Counted from the first letter of the stretch, positions 17,430 to 27,397 are shown. The stretch: DNA of 64,000 nt from Thiomicrorhabdus sp. (GCF_963662555.1 NZ_OY759719.1:1942985-2006984), one strand, 5' to 3'. Numbers and translations: made by a program. Notes: a model not told the origin generated them from the sequence alone.

Positions 17430-18482
17430 TTATTGTGAAACGCTTTCAACAATTGTATTAACGATTGAATCAACAATTGCTACATCACATTCTGGCAATA
17501 CTTCTAAGTACCACCAATGCATTTCTGTTTTAGCAAAGTCGGTACATTTTACCGCATCTTTTTCAGTCATAATTAATGGTTTTTGATCAATTGCTACTGA
17601 TGACTGACTTAACAGCCGTTGAAAGTCCGATTTTTGGTAAGCGTAGTGATCTTTAAACTCAGTACCATCCACCTGTAAACCAATCTCTTGCAAAGTATTA
17701 AAAAAACGTTGCGGGTTGCCAATACCGGCAATGGCCTTAACAGATTGACTGGGGTATTTTTCTAAAAAATCGGCAACACTGAGCGCTACTGCCGGATTAC
17801 CAACCAATCTAAAAGCATGTGCTTTTAATTGCATGCTTACCGCTTTTTTTTGATTGAACGCCAATTGCGGAATCGGCTGATTGACCGATAAACCATTCCA
17901 CACGGTAAAATCGACTTTTTCTATGCGGGAAAGAGGCTCACGTAAAGGGCCAGAAGGAATGCAACAAGCATTGCCAAACTGACGTTGTGCATCAATTAAC
18001 ACAATCTCAATATCACGCTGCAAGGCGTAATGCTGCAAACCATCGTCACTAATAATAACATCGCATTTGGCTTTTTGGTTTAACAACGCCAATGCCTCTA
18101 CTCGTTTCGGTGATACCGCCACCGGGCAACCTGTTTGTTTAGCTAACATTAAAGGCTCATCACCACACTCGGTTGCTAAACTCTGATTAGTTACCCAATA
18201 CGGCCAGTGTTTATTTTTAGCCCCATAACCGCGGCTAATAATACCCACCGCTAAATTCTGCTTTTGCAATTGATTGGCTAGCCAAATAATAAAAGGCGTT
18301 TTGCCTGTACCACCCACCACAATATTACCCACTACGATTACAGTGGCATTAGTCTGTTTTAATGGTGGTTCGGCTTCAAAACGTTTTAAACGGCGAGCAG
18401 CCTCCCAGCATACTAGCTTTGATAAAGGGAGCAACAGAGTACTTTGCCACTGTTTCTTTTTCCAAAATGTAGGCCAACTCAC
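17430..18482 (-). CDS. lpxK: Tetraacyldisaccharide 4'-kinase
   Basis: LpxK phosphorylates the 4' position of the lipid A disaccharide precursor at the inner-membrane face, making lipid IVA. The 350-residue protein has the P-loop GGTGKT at 57-62 within VGNIVVGGTGKTP, then VGIISRGYGAK, GDEPMLLAKQTGCPVAV and DVIISDDGLQHY, all characteristic. Its start overlaps the comEC stop by four bases (ATGA-type junction at 18479-18482), so the two are translationally coupled. The usual neighbours msbA or exbBD are absent between them. Confidence 0.97.
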   Translation of the reverse strand: MSWPTFWKKKQWQSTLLLPLSKLVCWEAARRLKRFEAEPPLKQTNATVIVVGNIVVGGTGKTPFIIWLANQLQKQNLAVGIISRGYGAKNKHWPYWVTNQSLATECGDEPLMLAKQTGCPVAVSPKRVEALALLNQKAKCDVIISDDGLQHYALQRDIEIVLIDAQRQFGNACCIPSGPLREPLSRIEKVDFTVWNGLSVNQPIPQLAFNQKKAVSMQLKAHAFRLVGNPAVALSVADFLEKYPSQSVKAIAGIGNPQRFFNTLQEIGLQVDGTEFKDHYAYQKSDFQRLLSQSSVAIDQKPLIMTEKDAVKCTDFAKTEMHWWYLEVLPECDVAIVDSIVNTIVESVSQ

Positions 18483-21346
18483 TGAAAATAGGTTCCTTGC
18501 TCAGATGTTAAACAGGAGTGATGATACCATTTACGCTGTTTTTTGCGAGCTTGATAACGCAAAATGGTACTGCTTTGATTCATTTCAAAAGAAAGACCAC
18601 CAGAACAGGCGGTATTCCACCAAGATATGGATGGCATTCTTTGCTGCTTTAAACGTTTAACAACTTGCAATGAAGGAAAATGATAACGATTTAAATACCC
18701 TGAAGAAAATACCACTTTGTTAGGTTGTACAGCATTTAACCAGGCCTGTGAAGTTGACGTTTTACTACCATGATGACCTGCGACTAATAAGTTGGCTTTT
18801 AATATATCTACATGACTAAATTTCTTTTGATTTTGCTTTTGATTTTGATTTCGCTCAGATGTATTAGATTGATAATATTTAATTAGATATTGTTCACCCT
18901 TTTCACTTAAATCACCCGTAATTAACCAGGCCTGGTAATTATTGCTCACCTTTAAAACACAGGACAAATCATTATCAGATTTTAATGGGGATTTAGAGTC
19001 AATAAAAGGCGATAAAACCTCAAATTTAATTCCATCAAAAGACCAAGATTGCCCTGCATGGCACTGGGTAAATATAGGTTGTTTGCTAAGATTTACATTA
19101 GATAAAAATGACATTTGATCATTTAACGTTTTGTTGTCTTGATTAAGCTTTTTATTTAACTGTTGATTGACTTGTTTAGGTTGACCACTTACGGCTTGAA
19201 TAATCTTAAACGCCTGATAAACACTGGGCGTACCGCCAGCGTGGTCAATATCGCTATGGCTTACCATCAATAAATCAATTTTTTGCCAACCCTGAGCTTT
19301 TAAATAGGGAATCAACGCCACTTTAGCCGCATCCGTATTAGCTCCCCAGGTTGCTCCCGTGTCATACACTACAACATGATTGGCCGTTTCAATCACAATC
19401 GATTGGCCTTGCCCAACATCTAAGATTGTTAACCAGGCCTGGTAATTTTGATTTATAGAATTTTTATTCAAATCTCCAAAATCACTTAATGGTCGTTCTG
19501 CAGAATACGGATACAAAGCTACCACCAAAAAATAGCCCAAAACAAATAATAAGAAATAACCTCGACTATAAATGATTTTTTGCTGAATTGGTTTTTGATA
19601 ATAGTTAAAAAGCCAAATAAAAAGCAATAAAACACCACTCACTGCAAACACCCAAAACAGAGAATGATGGCTTGTTACCATGTTAAGATTTTCGTGATTT
19701 GCAAGCCGAGTAAGTTTAGTGATTTCAATTAAATAATCCCAAAGTTGCTGCCAAAACCAATCTATGATTTCAAGCAAACTATCCGCCAATTTTGTAGAGA
19801 ACACACTACTACCTATCACAACAATCAAACCCGGTAATCCAATAATTGTTACAAACGGCACGGCAACCAGATTAGCCAATAATCCGTAGATCGGTACTTG
19901 ATAAAAACTATATAAAAGAAACGGAGCTAACCCAGCGGTTAACATAACTTGCATGGCAATCAACTTTTGCCAGTTTTTCTTGTCTTGAAAAAGTTTCAAA
20001 CCCACAAAAATAAATGACACCGCCAAAAAAGAGAGCCAAAAGCCATTACTTAAAACCGCTCGTGAATCCCAAACAACCACTAAAAAAGCGGCCATGGCTA
20101 AAGCACTCCAAGGTTGAAATTGGCGCCTAACCAATAAAAAACCTAATACCGTTGCCACCATAATCCAAGCTCTTTGGGTTGGAATACTTGCTCCTGAAAT
20201 AAACAGATACACTGTGGCAAATACCAAACCGCCTATCGCCCCAAACGTAGGTAAAGTAATGCTTTGATAACGGTAAAAAATCCATCGCCACATTAACTTA
20301 AACACCAAAAAACCCATTAAAGCGACGATACTCATATGAAGACCAGAAATCGCCATGAGATGAATCGTGCCTGTCTGCTGAAAAAGCATCCATTGTTGGT
20401 TATTAATCGCCGATTTATCTCCCACCAAAATGCCTAAATAAATCGCTTTAAAGGGACTGTTGGCAAACAATTTATCAAGGTAGTTAACAGCACTCGCTCG
20501 CCACACTCGCCAGTTTAAAGAAGAGGCCTCTTCTAACTTAATTGCCGTATTTTGAGTCTTCGATTTAGAAGCTGCGTTAGCATGATTATGAATTAAGGAA
20601 TCCTTAATCAGCAAACCTGAGACCGTTGCTTTAGCACTGATATGGTTTTGAAATAACCAAGCTTCATAGTCTCTCCCAGCTATATTCATAGAGGCATGAT
20701 TGGCTTTTAATTTGGCGTAAAACCGCCAAGCTTGACCAACCTTGGGCAGATTATATTGTTTCAATAAGGTTTCATATTCAGCATTATCTAAATACCAAGA
20801 GAGCTTAATGATTGGTTGATTGATATACCAGGCCTGGTAAATCCTGTCGCTATCCAGGTTTGTGTTGATAGCATAAGTTGGTTTTTTAGTGGTTTTAAAG
20901 GAAGGGGCTTGACGGTTTGCAACATCGATATTAGCTAAAGTTGCCTTAAACGAGATTTTGGTAAAATGTGAACTTTTTACCACCTCCGGAAGACTTAACA
21001 CCTTAATATCTAAAATATTTTTATGATTAAAAACTTCTTGCGGAATTTTTGGCGAAAAAAAAGCCTGCCAGAAAACCAAATTCATCCCTATAATGACACT
21101 CAACAATAAATGAAAAAGTCGATTTTTTATAGAAACGGTAAATAGGCTTTGCTCAACGGTTTGAGTACGTTTTGTGAAATAAAAATGGTGTGATTTATGG
21201 AAAGCAATAAACCACAAAATCCAGGCCATTAAAACTACCAATACCCCACCCACCCATAAAGGTGGAAATTGAGGCACTTGGTAACATAGAATAACGGTTA
21301 CCAAAAAACCTAAAACAAACTGAATAAACATGCCCAAAAAATACAT
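18479..21346 (-). CDS. comEC: DNA internalisation competence protein ComEC/Rec2
   Basis: This inner-membrane channel carries single-stranded DNA into the cytoplasm during natural transformation. The 955-residue protein has N-terminal membrane segments, a DUF4131-like soluble region, the multi-helix competence domain (about 290-590, including AISGLHMSIVALMGF and FISGASIPTQRAW), and a C-terminal metallo-beta-lactamase domain with SHSDIDHAGG and AGHHGSKTS. Three full copies of the ACCAGGCCTGGT palindrome lie within the gene, each read as Gln-Ala-Trp (18925, 19432, 20828). The start chosen (21346) overlaps the divergent DUF2062 start; Met6 (21331) is a plausible alternative. Low-complexity Asn/Gln/Lys runs near 18830-18860 suggest a tolerant loop. 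Confidence 0.95.
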   Translation of the reverse strand: MYFLGMFIQFVLGFLVTVILCYQVPQFPPLWVGGVLVVLMAWILWFIAFHKSHHFYFTKRTQTVEQSLFTVSIKNRLFHLLLSVIIGMNLVFWQAFFSPKIPQEVFNHKNILDIKVLSLPEVVKSSHFTKISFKATLANIDVANRQAPSFKTTKKPTYAINTNLDSDRIYQAWYINQPIIKLSWYLDNAEYETLLKQYNLPKVGQAWRFYAKLKANHASMNIAGRDYEAWLFQNHISAKATVSGLLIKDSLIHNHANAASKSKTQNTAIKLEEASSLNWRVWRASAVNYLDKLFANSPFKAIYLGILVGDKSAINNQQWMLFQQTGTIHLMAISGLHMSIVALMGFLVFKLMWRWIFYRYQSITLPTFGAIGGLVFATVYLFISGASIPTQRAWIMVATVLGFLLVRRQFQPWSALAMAAFLVVVWDSRAVLSNGFWLSFLAVSFIFVGLKLFQDKKNWQKLIAMQVMLTAGLAPFLLYSFYQVPIYGLLANLVAVPFVTIIGLPGLIVVIGSSVFSTKLADSLLEIIDWFWQQLWDYLIEITKLTRLANHENLNMVTSHHSLFWVFAVSGVLLLFIWLFNYYQKPIQQKIIYSRGYFLLFVLGYFLVVALYPYSAERPLSDFGDLNKNSINQNYQAWLTILDVGQGQSIVIETANHVVVYDTGATWGANTDAAKVALIPYLKAQGWQKIDLLMVSHSDIDHAGGTPSVYQAFKIIQAVSGQPKQVNQQLNKKLNQDNKTLNDQMSFLSNVNLSKQPIFTQCHAGQSWSFDGIKFEVLSPFIDSKSPLKSDNDLSCVLKVSNNYQAWLITGDLSEKGEQYLIKYYQSNTSERNQNQKQNQKKFSHVDILKANLLVAGHHGSKTSTSQAWLNAVQPNKVVFSSGYLNRYHFPSLQVVKRLKQQRMPSISWWNTACSGGLSFEMNQSSTILRYQARKKQRKWYHHSCLTSEQGTYFQ
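18925..18936. repeat. Iterated palindrome ACCAGGCCTGGT (in comEC)
   Basis: Perfect 12-mer; minus-strand reading Tyr-Gln-Ala-Trp in the C-terminal domain of ComEC. Confidence 0.9.
19432..19443. repeat. Iterated palindrome ACCAGGCCTGGT (in comEC)
   Basis: Perfect 12-mer; read as Tyr-Gln-Ala-Trp just before the first strand of the metallo-beta-lactamase domain. Confidence 0.9.
20828..20839. repeat. Iterated palindrome ACCAGGCCTGGT (in comEC)
   Basis: Perfect 12-mer; read as Tyr-Gln-Ala-Trp in the N-terminal soluble region of ComEC. Confidence 0.9.
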
Positions 21347-21857
21347 TAAACGCTACCTACCTACACCAGACAAAATAAAAAAAATGAAAGGTTTGGGATT
21401 TTTAGGCACATGGCTTCATAATCCAAACATCTGGCATCTCAACAGACACTCTGTTTCTAAGGCATTTTTTATTGGTCTATTTTGGATGTCTATTCCCATC
21501 CCATCTCAAATGGTGGCCTCAGCCCTTACTGCGATTTTATTTAGAGCTAACTTGCCGTTAAGTGTTGCTTTAGTATGGATAAGTAACCCACTCACAATGC
21601 CACCCATTTTTTACTTTAACTACTTAGTTGGGTCATTTATTTTAGGTGATGAAGCCCAAGAAACTCTGAATTTTGAACTCAGCTGGCACTGGATTGTAAA
21701 TGTGTTAGGTGAGCTTTGGCTGCCTTTATATCTAGGCAGTATTGTTGTTGGCTTAGTGTTAGGTCTCGCCTCTTACCTAGGGATTAAATTGCTTTGGCGA
21801 CACCATGTGTATAAAAACTGGGTAGCTAGAAAACACTCCAAACAAAATAGTAAGTAA
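21330..21857 (+). CDS. DUF2062 family membrane protein
   Basis: This 175-residue protein has about three hydrophobic helices and the DUF2062 pattern: LHNPNIWHLNRHSVSKAFFIGLF, PSQMVASALTAILFRANLPLSVALVWISNPLTMPP as a conserved block (here at about residues 48-85), then a C-terminal membrane segment and basic tail. The role is unknown; the family often neighbours comEC. The start is ATG 21330 and the gene reads divergently from comEC with overlapping 5' ends, so the two promoters must lie inside each other's coding sequence. Confidence 0.85.
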   Translation: MPKKYIKRYLPTPDKIKKMKGLGFLGTWLHNPNIWHLNRHSVSKAFFIGLFWMSIPIPSQMVASALTAILFRANLPLSVALVWISNPLTMPPIFYFNYLVGSFILGDEAQETLNFELSWHWIVNVLGELWLPLYLGSIVVGLVLGLASYLGIKLLWRHHVYKNWVARKHSKQNSK

Positions 21858-22053
21858 TAAACAATATTGCATAAGAAATAAAACCTATTACACTATTCTA
21901 CACTTCATTCTGTTATCAATTTATTAAAAAATTCGTTAACAATTCCCATTTTATAGTATCTTATCACTACTCTAACTACGTTAAATTTCATACAATACTA
22001 GTTAAAGATTTAATAACTGCCGAAAATCTAAATATACAAAATGAGTGAAAAAA
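21858..22053. promoter_or_regulatory. AT-rich upstream region of the CZB gene
   Basis: This short gap probably holds the CZB-gene promoter; TTCGTTAACA and TATAGTATCTTATCACT occur but I cannot assign boxes with confidence. Confidence 0.25.
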
Positions 22054-22503
22054 ATGACAAAAAAAGAGATCATCGCACAGTTAAGAGCTGCTAAAACAGC
22101 CCACATTCAATGGCGTGCTTATGCCCAAGCTCTTGTATCAGGTTTTTCTATCGACCAAAACCTCGTTCCAGTGATACATACCAATTGTAAATTTGGGCAA
22201 TGGTATTATGGTCAAGGGCAAATATTGGCTAATTTAAACAATTATTCTGCCATTGATAAACCTCATGCCATGCTTCACCAGGTATATATGGAAATCTATA
22301 AAGTCATGTATTCAAAACCTAAAAAGGGCATTTTAGGAGGCATGTTCAACTCAAAAGAAAAGCAACGTGCAAAAAATGAAAAGAAAGCACAAGAATTAAT
22401 GCAAAATTTAATTTCTATTTCTGAAGAGTTACTTGCTGCAATTAATAGCTTAGAACAAGAAGTTATGAGTATGTCAGATGAAGAGCTAAGCACCCTTTAT
22501 TAA
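22054..22503 (+). CDS. Stand-alone CZB (chemoreceptor zinc-binding) domain protein
   Basis: About 149 residues that are essentially one CZB domain. The zinc-ligand pattern is visible: His in AKTAHIQWRAYAQAL, His and Cys in IHTNCKFGQWYYGQG, and the last His in DKPHAMLHQVY. CZB domains in chemoreceptors and diguanylate cyclases sense zinc or oxidants through the Cys-Zn switch. Here there is no partner domain, only a basic stretch and a C-terminal helix. I prefer ATG 22054; an in-frame GTG at 22045 lacks a ribosome-binding site. It converges on the EAL/kinase operon, suggesting but not proving a link to c-di-GMP signalling. Confidence 0.8.
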   Translation: MTKKEIIAQLRAAKTAHIQWRAYAQALVSGFSIDQNLVPVIHTNCKFGQWYYGQGQILANLNNYSAIDKPHAMLHQVYMEIYKVMYSKPKKGILGGMFNSKEKQRAKNEKKAQELMQNLISISEELLAAINSLEQEVMSMSDEELSTLY

Positions 22504-22681
22504 TAACGTGATTGGTAACTTGGTAATTGAGTTGTTTAGAACAGTAAAAAACGAAAAACTTTATTAGAAAATTAGTTTTTTTTTGAATTTAAATCCCATT
22601 TTTAAATTACTCAACTCATTCCTCAATCCATAAAAATGAGTTTGCAGGCAAATTTAATTTACGATTATTGATAGTTATTTT

Positions 22682-23881
22682 TTACTTATGTGGAATTCGT
22701 TTTTTAAACCATTCCACCAAGTCTGCAGCTGGCATAGGTTTGCCATGTAAATAACCTTGAGCAATATCACACCCCATGCCTTTTAATATCAGCTCTGTTT
22801 CTCGATCTTCTATACCTTCTGCAACAATTTTAAGCCCTAAATTATGCCCCATACTGATTAAATCTTGAGTAATTGATCGAGTACGATAATCAACTAACAG
22901 GCGATCAACAAAAGATTTGTCAATTTTCAACTCATTGAATGGCATTTTTTTAATATTTGATAATACTGCCGAACCTGTTCCAAAATCATCTATAGATAAT
23001 TGAAAGCCTTTCAGTCTTAATCTAGCGAGAATATCGAGCCCTGTTTTAATTTGTAAAATAGCTTTGCTTTCAGTCACTTCTACAATAATTTTACTTGGTG
23101 ACAATAAAGAATTTTGTACTAAATTATTTAGGTTATCTGGAAAATTTAAATCATCTAAATCAAGTGCGGATACATTTATAGAGATGGTAAAATCCCCTAA
23201 AAATCGCAAGTGATTTATATACGCTTCAACTACGCCACTTAATACACATGATAGTAACAACTTTGTCATGTGATATTTTTCAGCTACCTGTATAAAACGG
23301 TCTGGATAAATTAATCCACCATCCTTATCTAGCAACCTTACCAATGATTCAACACCATTTAATTCGCCTTTTAACATACAAATTTGAGGCTGAAAATGCA
23401 CTTCATAACGACCTTCTTGCAGAGCATCTAAAACTTCTTTTCGGCTTAATAATTGACTTTTTGGTTCGCTCAAACTAACAACATTTTCATTAAGATTTAA
23501 TGAATCAAAATCCTGATTAGATAAAATTTCAGCTACTTTTTGTAAACTAAAAGGTTTACTAATTGGGTCTAGTAGATTTAACCCTGATTCATCCGCTAAA
23601 ACCCGAGCCGTTTCTAGTACAGCGGCATCAAATCCACTCATAAGAACAACATTACCACTAAAGTTTTTCTCAGCTAATATCCTTAATATCTCTATACCAT
23701 CTAGTTTTGGCATATTAAGATCCAAAAATAATATTTTTATCATCGGATGTTTATTAAACGTGACTTCAAAATCCATTGGATTATCTGTATATACCGCAAC
23801 AAGATCCTGCATTTCAGCAACTTCAGCTATTAACTCTCCATACGAAATTTCATCATCCAATATGAATACTTGTGCTGTCAT
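22682..23881 (-). CDS. Response regulator with EAL-type c-di-GMP phosphodiesterase domain
   Basis: This 399-residue protein has an N-terminal receiver domain (about 1-122, phospho-acceptor Asp54 in LFLDLNMPKLDG) and an EAL domain (about 150-395). The signature reads ESL (178-180) rather than EAL, but the catalytic set appears intact: Glu178, Asn in SINVSALDL, VEVTES, the Asp pair in LSIDDFGTG, Lys in ELKIDKSF, KIVAEGIE and AQGYLHGKPM. It should hydrolyse c-di-GMP to pGpG under control of phosphorylation. Its start overlaps the stop of the upstream hybrid kinase gene by four bases, so the two are a cognate pair. Confidence 0.92.
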   Translation of the reverse strand: MTAQVFILDDEISYGELIAEVAEMQDLVAVYTDNPMDFEVTFNKHPMIKILFLDLNMPKLDGIEILRILAEKNFSGNVVLMSGFDAAVLETARVLADESGLNLLDPISKPFSLQKVAEILSNQDFDSLNLNENVVSLSEPKSQLLSRKEVLDALQEGRYEVHFQPQICMLKGELNGVESLVRLLDKDGGLIYPDRFIQVAEKYHMTKLLLSCVLSGVVEAYINHLRFLGDFTISINVSALDLDDLNFPDNLNNLVQNSLLSPSKIIVEVTESKAILQIKTGLDILARLRLKGFQLSIDDFGTGSAVLSNIKKMPFNELKIDKSFVDRLLVDYRTRSITQDLISMGHNLGLKIVAEGIEDRETELILKGMGCDIAQGYLHGKPMPAADLVEWFKKRIPHK

Positions 23882-26514
23882 AGAACATCTCCAAATGCAT
23901 TTAATTTTTCATATAATGCTTTTTTAATTTGGCTTCTGTTGTAAGGTTTTCTTACAAACGTCATATCAGGATCAAATCCATATTGTTTTTTCAACATTTC
24001 TTCAGAAAAACCACTCGTTAATATAACTTTAGTTGCCATATTGCTTTGTTTCACTTTTTCATAAAGCCCTAAACCATCAAGCTCTCCAGGCATTACAATA
24101 TCTGAAAACACTAAATCATACGGTTCGGCCTGTAACTTTAACCAAGCGTCATCTCCAGAATAAACAACATCACATGCAACCCCTTCAAAAGAGATATATT
24201 CAGTTAACACTTCAGCAAGATCAACTTCATCATCCACCACTAAAATTTTCATTCCTTCTAAAGATTTTTCAACAATTTCAGTCTGTTTTTGCGGCTGATT
24301 TACTACCATTTCATCTTCTAATAAAACAGGCAGATAAATATGAATACTTGTTCCTTTATTAAGCTCGCTATAGATACGTAAATGGCCTTGAGACTGTTTT
24401 ACAAAACCATAGATCATAGCCAAACCAAGCCCAGTTCCTTTACCCTTTTCTTTTGTTGTAAAAAATGGTTCTAAAACTTTATCAATAAGCTCCTTTGGTA
24501 TACCTGAACCAGTATCACTAAACTCTATCAAAACGTATTGACCAAGTGCTACCTCATCTCTTAATTGACTGGTGTAATCCTCATCCAACTCAACCAATTC
24601 TGTTTTAATGAAAATATCACCGCCATTTGGCATAGCATCGCGAGCATTAACAGCAAGATTAATTAAACAGTTAATTAACTCATTTGGATCAATTTTAACG
24701 TTAGGTAAAGAACCTTCTGAAATATAGTGAATTCGAATACGCTCTTTTACAGAACGATAAAGCATCTGTAAGACATCTTTCATTAATAAGTCTAAGTCAA
24801 CCGTCTCTATACTCAACGCTTTTTTACGTGAAACAGAAAGTAACTTTTGGGTTAAATCAGCCGCACCTAATAAAGCATTATTTAGTTTACTTACTCTTTT
24901 AAGAGCTTTTTCATCACCGGCTAAATTCATTTCTAACAATTCAAGATTACCCATTGCAATACCTAACATATTGTTAAAATCATGTGCAATTCCACCAGTT
25001 AACTGCCCTATCGCTTCCATTTTTTGTACTTGGCGCATATTAGCTCGATGCTCAATAATACTGGTAACATCCCTTAGCATTACAATGGCTAAAACTTCAT
25101 CACCTAAAACGACTGGCACTATTTTTACTTCTAATAAAACAACGGTTCCATCAACTCTTTCAAAAGAAAAAGCGTCATCTTGTTCTATAGCAATTTTTTG
25201 AGGGTTTAAAAAATAATCGGCCATAGTTTGAAACTGCATTTTTGTAAATATTCCTGGAAGCATATTTTCAAAAGGTTGGTTTTTAATCTTTGCTTCTTTA
25301 AGGTTTAAAATTTCTTCAGCAGCATTATTTGCTACTTCAACACACCCAGCTTTATCTAGTATTAATATACCTTCGGGCATTGATTCAATTAAAGCTTCAA
25401 AACGTTTATTGAACTTAAGCAAAGTCCATTCCCGATCAGTAAGGTTTTGAATTGTTTTCGTCAAACGATTAGCAATACCTAAAGAAATAAGAACAATTAT
25501 GATCAATAAAAAAGCAATAAAATAAACCCAATAAGCTTGCCAACCGGACTCTCCTGAAAGAGATGCTAATGAGCGTTGACCTAAAATAATCCATGGCATA
25601 TCTTTGGCGTAGTTATTTAACAACGTTGAAGATTCACCAGTTAATCCATTTCCTGTTCTGCCATAAATCCGATGGACAACATAAAAAACACCGTCATATT
25701 CAAAGCCTTCATCATCAATAACATGTTGTATTTTTTCCCACAATTTGGGATTTTTTACAGCCAATGTATTATCAGGCTGGTCATACATAAACCCCCAATT
25801 TTTCTCTGGAGAGTCACTTAAAAAGTAATAACCTTGTTGATTCATAACAGAAAAATGTTTATCTGTAGCAGAGCTAACATCTGTGACAAGTTTTGTTATT
25901 TGCTGCAACAGAATAGTCGCATTAAAGTTGAGTATTACATACCCCAATTTTTTACCTTGTGAATCTTGCAATGAAGTCACAAAGCGTATTGTTGGGTTGA
26001 TTGGTTTTTCAATAACACCACGCTCTACATTTAAGTCAAATACAGATTGATAGATTTCTCCAACACGGTAGTCTTGAGCTTCAATAAAATAGTACCGGTC
26101 GGATTTGTTTTGCAAATCTTTCTTAGCAACTAATTCAGAATGCCCCCCCTTTCTATTTACTCGTACCACTTCTTGACCTTGTAAATCGAGATACCTTAGT
26201 TGAGAGTAATTTGTATGATTTTTAGAAAAATTAAGGATATGCTCTTCTAAATCAGCCCTTTTTTTAGGGCTCGGTTTTTGAAAATAGGCAATTGCTTCAT
26301 TCTCACCTGCTAAGTACATAAGGTCAGAATTAATAATACTAAAATCATTTTGTATTAATTGTGCGATCTGTAAATTAGTAGAAATAATGTTATTTTTTTC
26401 TCTATTTTCTCCCTGGACTTTATCCATTTGAAAAATAATAAGCATTAAAATAATAACAATAAGTAACGTAGGTAGGAAAAACTTTAGATTTACAAATTTT
26501 GGCATATAATTCAT
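23878..26514 (-). CDS. Hybrid sensor histidine kinase (Cache-like, PAS, HisKA, HATPase, REC)
   Basis: This 878-residue inner-membrane kinase has a membrane segment at about 8-27, a periplasmic sensor of about 290 residues with dCache-like features, a second membrane segment at about 322-345, a PAS domain ([20 protein letters not shown]), the phospho-acceptor His511 in [12 protein letters not shown], and an ATPase domain ([34 protein letters not shown]). It ends in a receiver domain with Asp805 in VFSDIVMPG. The HDFNN H-box is that of NtrB-like/CckA-like kinases. The overlapping downstream gene encodes the likely partner regulator with an EAL domain. The signal sensed cannot be read from sequence. 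Confidence 0.93.
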   Translation of the reverse strand: MNYMPKFVNLKFFLPTLLIVIILMLIIFQMDKVQGENREKNNIISTNLQIAQLIQNDFSIINSDLMYLAGENEAIAYFQKPSPKKRADLEEHILNFSKNHTNYSQLRYLDLQGQEVVRVNRKGGHSELVAKKDLQNKSDRYYFIEAQDYRVGEIYQSVFDLNVERGVIEKPINPTIRFVTSLQDSQGKKLGYVILNFNATILLQQITKLVTDVSSATDKHFSVMNQQGYYFLSDSPEKNWGFMYDQPDNTLAVKNPKLWEKIQHVIDDEGFEYDGVFYVVHRIYGRTGNGLTGESSTLLNNYAKDMPWIILGQRSLASLSGESGWQAYWVYFIAFLLIIIVLISLGIANRLTKTIQNLTDREWTLLKFNKRFEALIESMPEGILILDKAGCVEVANNAAEEILNLKEAKIKNQPFENMLPGIFTKMQFQTMADYFLNPQKIAIEQDDAFSFERVDGTVVLLEVKIVPVVLGDEVLAIVMLRDVTSIIEHRANMRQVQKMEAIGQLTGGIAHDFNNMLGIAMGNLELLEMNLAGDEKALKRVSKLNNALLGAADLTQKLLSVSRKKALSIETVDLDLLMKDVLQMLYRSVKERIRIHYISEGSLPNVKIDPNELINCLINLAVNARDAMPNGGDIFIKTELVELDEDYTSQLRDEVALGQYVLIEFSDTGSGIPKELIDKVLEPFFTTKEKGKGTGLGLAMIYGFVKQSQGHLRIYSELNKGTSIHIYLPVLLEDEMVVNQPQKQTEIVEKSLEGMKILVVDDEVDLAEVLTEYISFEGVACDVVYSGDDAWLKLQAEPYDLVFSDIVMPGELDGLGLYEKVKQSNMATKVILTSGFSEEMLKKQYGFDPDMTFVRKPYNRSQIKKALYEKLNAFGDVL

Positions 26515-26851
26515 CTTTTGAATTTAGTCAGCTTATTTCATTTTATTGAATCTCGATAAAATAAAAACAGCAGGATTAATTAGAAGTACGATGTATATGG
26601 TAAATATCTTTCTTGTCATAATAACACCCCCAAACATAATAACCCCTTATTTTTAAATCGTTTTTTTTATAGAAAGTAAAATTAATTTTATAATATTTTT
26701 ATTGTAAACAAAGCTGGTGAACCTAGTTAGAATTTTAAAAAAAGGCTTTTTATGAATTTTATAAACAAAAAAACCGCTTACATTTACGAACATAAGCGGT
26801 TTTATTAAATTTTGTAAATTTACAGAAAATATGTTTTTTTTTTATTAAAAC
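26515..26851. other. AT-rich intergenic region
   Basis: This 337-base gap between the kinase gene and flavodoxin is very AT-rich. It contains the flavodoxin terminator hairpin (26770-26803) and otherwise no gene I can support. Confidence 0.4.
26770..26803 (-). terminator. Intrinsic terminator of the flavodoxin gene
   Basis: AAAACCGCTTA (26770-26780) and TAAGCGGTTTT (26793-26803) form a perfect 11-bp stem around a 12-base loop. Read on the minus strand, the stem is followed by a T-run, 49 bases past the flavodoxin stop. Plus-strand reading also gives TTTT, so it may work both ways. Confidence 0.8.
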
Positions 26852-27367
26852 TTAAATCCCAAATTCTTCTTTAATTTGGTCAACCCAGTCGTCAACGCGA
26901 CTAGCCGTGAGTTCTGGTTGCTGGTCTTCATCAATACCTAAACCTACAAAGAATTCTTCGTCTTCAGTTACGGCTTTTGATTCATCAAACTCAAAACCAT
27001 CGGTTGAGGTATAACCTGCTGGTGTAGCACCGTTTTCAACGGCGATGTCATGCATCATCCCCATTGCGTCTAAAAAGTATTCTGAGTAATCGGCTTGGTC
27101 ACCTAAACCAAAACAAGCCACGGTTTTACCCGTAAAGTCGATGCCTTTAAAGTCTTCCCAAAAATCATCCCAGCTACTTTGCAACTCACCATAATACCAA
27201 GTCGGTTGGCCTAGAATAATTTTGTCGTATTTTGCAAAATCATCTGCACTAGCAGAAGCGATATCGTGTACTTCACAAATATCTGCACCCACTTTGTCTT
27301 TAATCATGTCTGCAACACGTTCTGTATTACCTGTATCCGTTCCGTAGAATAGGCCAACTTTACTCAT
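26852..27367 (-). CDS. fldA: Long-chain flavodoxin
   Basis: This small FMN-binding electron carrier of the cytosol, 171 residues, is in the long-chain class. It shows the phosphate-binding loop GTDTGNTERVA at residues 9-19, the isoalloxazine-stacking segment PTWYYGEL near 55, and the long-chain loop region GLGDQADYSEYFLDAMG near 102. It is strongly acidic, as expected. It is monocistronic with its own terminator. A 7-bp inverted repeat (27398-27418) just upstream could be an operator. Confidence 0.95.
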   Translation of the reverse strand: MSKVGLFYGTDTGNTERVADMIKDKVGADICEVHDIASASADDFAKYDKIILGQPTWYYGELQSSWDDFWEDFKGIDFTGKTVACFGLGDQADYSEYFLDAMGMMHDIAVENGATPAGYTSTDGFEFDESKAVTEDEEFFVGLGIDEDQQPELTASRVDDWVDQIKEEFGI

Positions 27368-27397
27368 TTGATTACCCTTTTAAACATTTAATTTTTT

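Noticed and set aside
22682..23881. Inactive EAL domain because the signature reads ESL
   Set aside because: The catalytic Glu and the other metal and substrate residues are present; Ala to Ser at the middle position need not abolish activity.
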